Origin: Niastella yeongjuensis
GTDB lineage: Bacteria; Bacteroidota; Bacteroidia; Chitinophagales; Chitinophagaceae
Direction of reading: 5' to 3'
DNA: 64,000 bases
NCBI RefSeq assembly: GCF_900110245.1
Contig: NZ_FOCZ01000006.1
Span: forward strand, 63,004 to 127,003
In this document: positions 60,803 through 64,000 of the stretch, piece after piece
Numbering within the stretch: position 1 is the first letter of the stretch
Layout of the letters: each line of letters begins with the position of its first letter
Notes under the pieces: model-generated
Told to the model about the DNA's origin: nothing
Database searches by the model: none
What the model saw: only the letters and a program-made list of their open reading frames with translations
Position numbers and translations under genes: made by a program

Positions 60803-60907
60803 ATTTTTAGTTTCCATTTTAATACAAAGTACACCATGCGTATAGCATAGATCAGGTTATGTATCTTAAGCTGACATATTTAACTGTAAAATGACCGATT
60901 CAACACT

Positions 60908-61672
60908 TCAGCCTGCCATCCATTCGCGAAACTTACCGGCCTTTGCTTTACTTACCAGAACGGGTTCTTCGGGGTTGGGTAGCAAATGGAGGCAAAACCG
61001 TCCATTGAAGTAATGTTCGATTTCCTTAATGGCTTTACGGCTTACCAGGAACTGTCTGTTGGCCCGGTAAAATGCTTCGGGGCACAATTCATCTGTTAAT
61101 TCATCCAGGCTTTCTTCGAGCAGCCAGTGCTTTTTATCGAATGTAATGCCGCGTACGACCCCACCCTTTATTTCAAAAAAGGCAAATGCATCAGCCTGAA
61201 CCGGAATAAGGCGGTCTTTATGTGGGATAAGGAAATGGCGTTTATAACTGCTTGCTTTTGTTATTTCACGGGTTATTAATTGTAATTGTTGTTCAGGAAC
61301 CACCGGCTGATTGCGGGTAGTAAGACGTTGAAACTTGTCAAGCGCTTGCTGTAATTTTTCCTTTCGTACCGGTTTTAATAAATAATCGATGCTGTTCACT
61401 TCAAAGGCCTTAATGGCATATTGATCATAAGCGGTAGTAAAGATCACCGGAACATCGATCTTACACTGTTGAAATATGGCAAAGCAGGGACCATCGGCCA
61501 GATGGATATCGAGGAAGATGAGATCAACCAGGGGTTGGGTGCTCAGCCAGGCTACCGATTCTTCCACCGTATCAATAACTGCTGCTACATGGGCGGCTGG
61601 TATAATGTCGGGCAACAAATTATTTATTTGTTGCACGGCATTTTCTTCATCTTCAATAATTGCAATTTTCAT
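60908..61672 (-). CDS. LytTR-family response regulator
   Basis: 254 residues from the ATG at 61672. Receiver domain (1-120) with acidic residues E7-D8-E9 and phospho-acceptor D55 (LIFLDIHLADG), then K in YLLKPVR. A C-terminal LytTR DNA-binding domain (about 150-250) has LIPVQADAFAFFEIKGG and FYRANRQFLVSRKAI. A longer frame to 61756 lies inside the kinase gene. Its start overlaps the kinase stop by four bases (ATGA), so the pair is translationally coupled. Confidence 0.95.
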   Translation of the reverse strand: MKIAIIEDEENAVQQINNLLPDIIPAAHVAAVIDTVEESVAWLSTQPLVDLIFLDIHLADGPCFAIFQQCKIDVPVIFTTAYDQYAIKAFEVNSIDYLLKPVRKEKLQQALDKFQRLTTRNQPVVPEQQLQLITREITKASSYKRHFLIPHKDRLIPVQADAFAFFEIKGGVVRGITFDKKHWLLEESLDELTDELCPEAFYRANRQFLVSRKAIKEIEHYFNGRFCLHLLPNPEEPVLVSKAKAGKFREWMAG

Positions 61673-62745
61673 ATCTGGTTCATTAAAGGAATGGTTACTG
61701 AAAAGCTGCTTTCGGTTTGTTGAATGATCAATGAGTGATTTGACAGATACTGGCATCGCTGGTTTAAATTCTGAAGCCCCACTCCGGTTGAAGGTTCCGG
61801 CCGATGTCGCTGTTGCCGGTTATTTGTTACTACCAATTCTGCGGCCTCATTGTTAAAGATGCGAATATGCAATGGTTTGTTATGCGAGGCTATATTGTGC
61901 TTTACCGCATTTTCCACTAAGATCTGTAAAGCCATAGGTGGAATGCGGTATTGTTTACTGGCAGGTATAACCTGTACTTCAATCTGCATTTTATTTCCAT
62001 ACCTGCCTTTCAGCACTTCGGTATAAGCGGCAATGAATTGTAGTTCTTCCTGTAGTGGTATTGAATTCAACTCATGACTTTTTAAAGCATAACGATATAC
62101 GTCAGACATGTTATTCACGAAGTCTACTGCTGCCTGTTGGTTAGTTGTGATCAATGCATTGATGGTGTTTAGTGAGTTGAATAAGAAGTGTGGGTTTACC
62201 TGGTTCTTCAGTACTTCATATTTAGTTTCGGCATTTGCTTTTAATAAAGAAGCATTCGTTAAGCGCATTTGGTAATTATATAAAAGCAGCCGAAAGACCT
62301 GCGCAAACAATATGGTGAGTATAACAGTGATCACCATGTTAATATTGAAAAGGAATTTAAATAGCGGTGCATTTGTTCGGGGAGAAAATAAAAATACGTG
62401 AAAGCGAAACAGCAATGTGTTGAGGATAAAAAAAGTAAGGATACTTATTAAGGTGCGTTGCCAAAATCTGTTATAGTTTATGGTTATAAAACCAATTTTT
62501 CCTGTGTGCGTTTGCAAGTGTATAATAAAATACACAATGGAAGTAAGAAATATGTAAAGCGCTCTTAATGAAAGCTCAGTTACATTGGTTTCCACTGAAT
62601 ATCTTCCAGGTGTTAACCGTTGCCATAGTAATAAGCGGGGCAATGAAATTAAAACGGTAATGGCCAGTGAAGTGAGCAGTACCAGGTTTATACGTGATGA
62701 TACAATATATTTTGGATTGGCAGTCATAGCGGGTTCATTGTACAT
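61669..62745 (-). CDS. LytS-type sensor histidine kinase
   Basis: 358 residues. Four N-terminal transmembrane helices (about 18-150), then a His_kinase domain with the phospho-accepting His in VNPHFLFNSLNTIN, N box ILVENAVKHNI and G box STGVGLQNLNQRCQYL. No separate sensor domain, so the membrane part or partner proteins detect the signal. It phosphorylates the LytTR regulator encoded downstream. The signal and target genes are unknown. Confidence 0.95.
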   Translation of the reverse strand: MYNEPAMTANPKYIVSSRINLVLLTSLAITVLISLPRLLLWQRLTPGRYSVETNVTELSLRALYIFLTSIVYFIIHLQTHTGKIGFITINYNRFWQRTLISILTFFILNTLLFRFHVFLFSPRTNAPLFKFLFNINMVITVILTILFAQVFRLLLYNYQMRLTNASLLKANAETKYEVLKNQVNPHFLFNSLNTINALITTNQQAAVDFVNNMSDVYRYALKSHELNSIPLQEELQFIAAYTEVLKGRYGNKMQIEVQVIPASKQYRIPPMALQILVENAVKHNIASHNKPLHIRIFNNEAAELVVTNNRQQRHRPEPSTGVGLQNLNQRCQYLSNHSLIIQQTESSFSVTIPLMNQI

Positions 62746-62877
62746 AGACTACCGGCCAGCTACAATGTTTATTGGCTGGCATAATATTTTTAAATTAACA
62801 AAATACTAGTCTGAGGTTAGGTGAAAAATACGCAATTTGGATGTCGCATTTGACAGTAAAGTGCAGAAAACCCTGAC

Positions 62878-63180
62878 ATGATACACTTAACACAGCTGAT
62901 TTATATAAAAGAAGGACAGGAAGAAGCCTTTTTTGAGTTTGAGAAAATGGTTCTTCCGCTTTTGTGGAAATATAACGGACAACTTCTTTTACGAATTCGG
63001 CCAACAAGTAGTACATTTGTAGATAGTTCAATTGAACCGCCATTCGAAATCCACCTGGTAGCTTTTGAAAATGAGCAGGGTCTTGAGCAGTATCAACAGG
63101 ACGAAACGCGAAAAAGCTATCTACATCTTAAAGAACAATCTGTAAAATCTGTTGTTCTGATAAAAGGTTCACAGGTCTGA
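62878..63180 (+). CDS. Small DUF1330-like ferredoxin-fold protein
   Basis: 100 residues with the pattern of a dimeric alpha-beta barrel: MIHLTQLIYIKEGQEEAFFEFEKMVLPLL, LLLRIRPTS and FEIHLVAFENEQGLEQYQQDE. This fits DUF1330 or antibiotic-biosynthesis-monooxygenase-like families. Cytoplasmic, function unknown. Confidence 0.75.
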   Translation: MIHLTQLIYIKEGQEEAFFEFEKMVLPLLWKYNGQLLLRIRPTSSTFVDSSIEPPFEIHLVAFENEQGLEQYQQDETRKSYLHLKEQSVKSVVLIKGSQV

Positions 63181-63429
63181 TAAATCCAGTTTATTCTATC
63201 TACATTTTTTTTATTAACCGGGTAATCCAACGGTGCGCGTGTAAGGAATGTCAAATTTGGAAAAACCTGTCCAATTATGGGACGGTAATTACTGATATGC
63301 CTGCACTAATTCATTAAGAATCATTCATCAGGAATATGGTATGGCAATTGGGTATTTTACATAACTACTCAATACGCTTTAGTGTATAATCTATACCGAG
63401 TTTTCTATTTATAATATAAAACGGATACT
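63181..63429. other. Intergenic region, no distinct feature
   Basis: No gene or strong hairpin. GTCC...GGAC near 63270-63285 is a short imperfect inverted repeat. Confidence 0.4.
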
Positions 63430-63915
63430 ATGAATTCTAATTTACCCGGTAAATTGTTAAAGAGGAAATTGATGGAATTAAACAGCGCTTTGTTTTTTGC
63501 TGAAAATGACTCTTTGTTCAAATTACCGAATCACCTGGTTACTGAAATGGAGCTGAACGATGATGGGGATGAGATCAGGTTTGCTATCCCTAAACCCGCC
63601 CAGGATCTTGAAGCATTTGACAAGGAATTCCCCGTTCGCATGGAGTTTTTCAAAAAGGGAATTGCCTATCGCCTGAGAATTCAGGGTAAAGGGTTTATCA
63701 TTGAAGATGCTGCCGCACTGGATAATTGGTTGAGCGCTTCCCCTACCCGCCAGGAAAAAGCAAAGAATGAACCGATGATCATGGTGAAAGTAGTGGTGAA
63801 GTATGTTGATTACACTGGTAATATCAACAGTTCATTCCCAAGCAAACTGAAAATGGCAGGTATGCAAATTTTTGATTCGCTGTTCTCGCATAAAGGAGCA
63901 ACAGTTTCCGTTTAA
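63430..63915 (+). CDS. FMN-binding split-barrel protein (pyridoxamine 5'-phosphate oxidase-like)
   Basis: 161 residues. Features typical of short general-stress PPOX-like proteins: ALFFAENDSLFKLP, then DEIRFAIPKPAQDLEAFDKEFPVRMEFFKKG, KGFIIEDAAAL and a C-terminal VKVVVKYVDYTG strand. It may bind FMN or a related cofactor, but no binding residue is certain. Ends 20 bases before a strong terminator. Confidence 0.75.
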   Translation: MNSNLPGKLLKRKLMELNSALFFAENDSLFKLPNHLVTEMELNDDGDEIRFAIPKPAQDLEAFDKEFPVRMEFFKKGIAYRLRIQGKGFIIEDAAALDNWLSASPTRQEKAKNEPMIMVKVVVKYVDYTGNINSSFPSKLKMAGMQIFDSLFSHKGATVSV

Positions 63916-63935
63916 ACATTGATTAAATAGTTATA

Positions 63936-63978
63936 ACAATCCTCCTCCGGCTGAGCTGTGAGGAGGATTGTCGTTTTA
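63936..63978 (+). terminator. Intrinsic terminator
   Basis: ACAATCCTCCTC (63936-63947) pairs perfectly with GAGGAGGATTGT (63960-63971), 12-base loop, followed by a short T-run. Confidence 0.85.
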
Positions 63979-64000
63979 GGGCGTTTCAGACGCTTCAGAA

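Noticed and set aside
61673-61756. Upstream extension of the LytTR regulator
   Set aside because: It lies within the kinase gene; the ATG overlapping the kinase stop gives a standard receiver domain start.

Overview
The window looks like chromosomal DNA from a Bacteroidota bacterium, most likely family Chitinophagaceae (Niastella/Chitinophaga-like). The basis is gene content: an ECF sigma / FecR / SusC / SusD locus, BshC, a bL28-bL33-bL38(DUF4295) ribosomal cluster, DUF4199, DUF5689 and DUF6686 families. Many -7 boxes also have the Bacteroidota form TAnnTTTG. The genus is an inference. No tRNA, rRNA, CRISPR array, prophage or insertion sequence was recognised.

Layout. 1-8.2 kb: the end of an ECF sigma gene, its FecR anti-sigma factor, an STN-containing SusC, a SusD and a third surface lipoprotein, forming one trans-envelope-regulated nutrient-uptake locus. 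8.3-11.2 kb: a small secreted protein, a sugar-nucleotide-type epimerase, a 77-aa unknown and a D-2-hydroxyacid dehydrogenase. 11.3-18.2 kb: a long co-directional run with a degenerate dihydroorotase homologue, DUF4199, two glycosyltransferases and a full GDP-D-glycero-alpha-D-manno-heptose set (HddA, GmhA, HddC, GmhB). 18.3-26.1 kb: secreted and membrane proteins, LepA, an ECF41 sigma factor, and an operon with three tandem zinc-ribbon membrane paralogues plus a fourth membrane protein. 19.97-20.67 and 26.1-26.84 kb are gene-poor and carry candidate small RNAs. 26.8-34.3 kb (minus strand): lipoprotein, dipeptide epimerase, DPE2-type amylomaltase, a YafK-like/TonB-C fusion, 4-hydroxyphenylpyruvate dioxygenase. 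34.6-43.1 kb: purK and purE separated by a complete RND efflux operon, then a DUF6929-like protein. 43.1-50.7 kb (minus): bshC, beta-propeller protein, acyltransferase, and three of the four enzymes of trans-4-hydroxy-L-proline catabolism. 51.5-55.4 kb: rimO, ftsY and ribosomal proteins. 55.8-60 kb: ppk1, ppx and panB. 60.4-64 kb: Spy-like protein, a LytS/LytTR two-component pair and two small proteins.

The least ordinary signal is in the intergenic DNA. At least eleven gaps hold short, locus-specific tandem repeats whose period is seven bases, often as two inverted arms around a small CCGA...TCGG core. Two ~105-bp tandem copies of a promoter-hairpin-T-run unit at 20.0-20.25 kb look like duplicated small RNA genes. 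Two orphan plus-strand terminators at 26.5 and 26.8 kb mark further candidate RNAs. Among proteins, the three-paralogue zinc-ribbon membrane operon, the dihydroorotase homologue lacking most metal ligands, and the YafK-TonB fusion deserve attention.

All assignments come from reading the sequence. No database search or folding program was run, and family names rest on recognised motifs.
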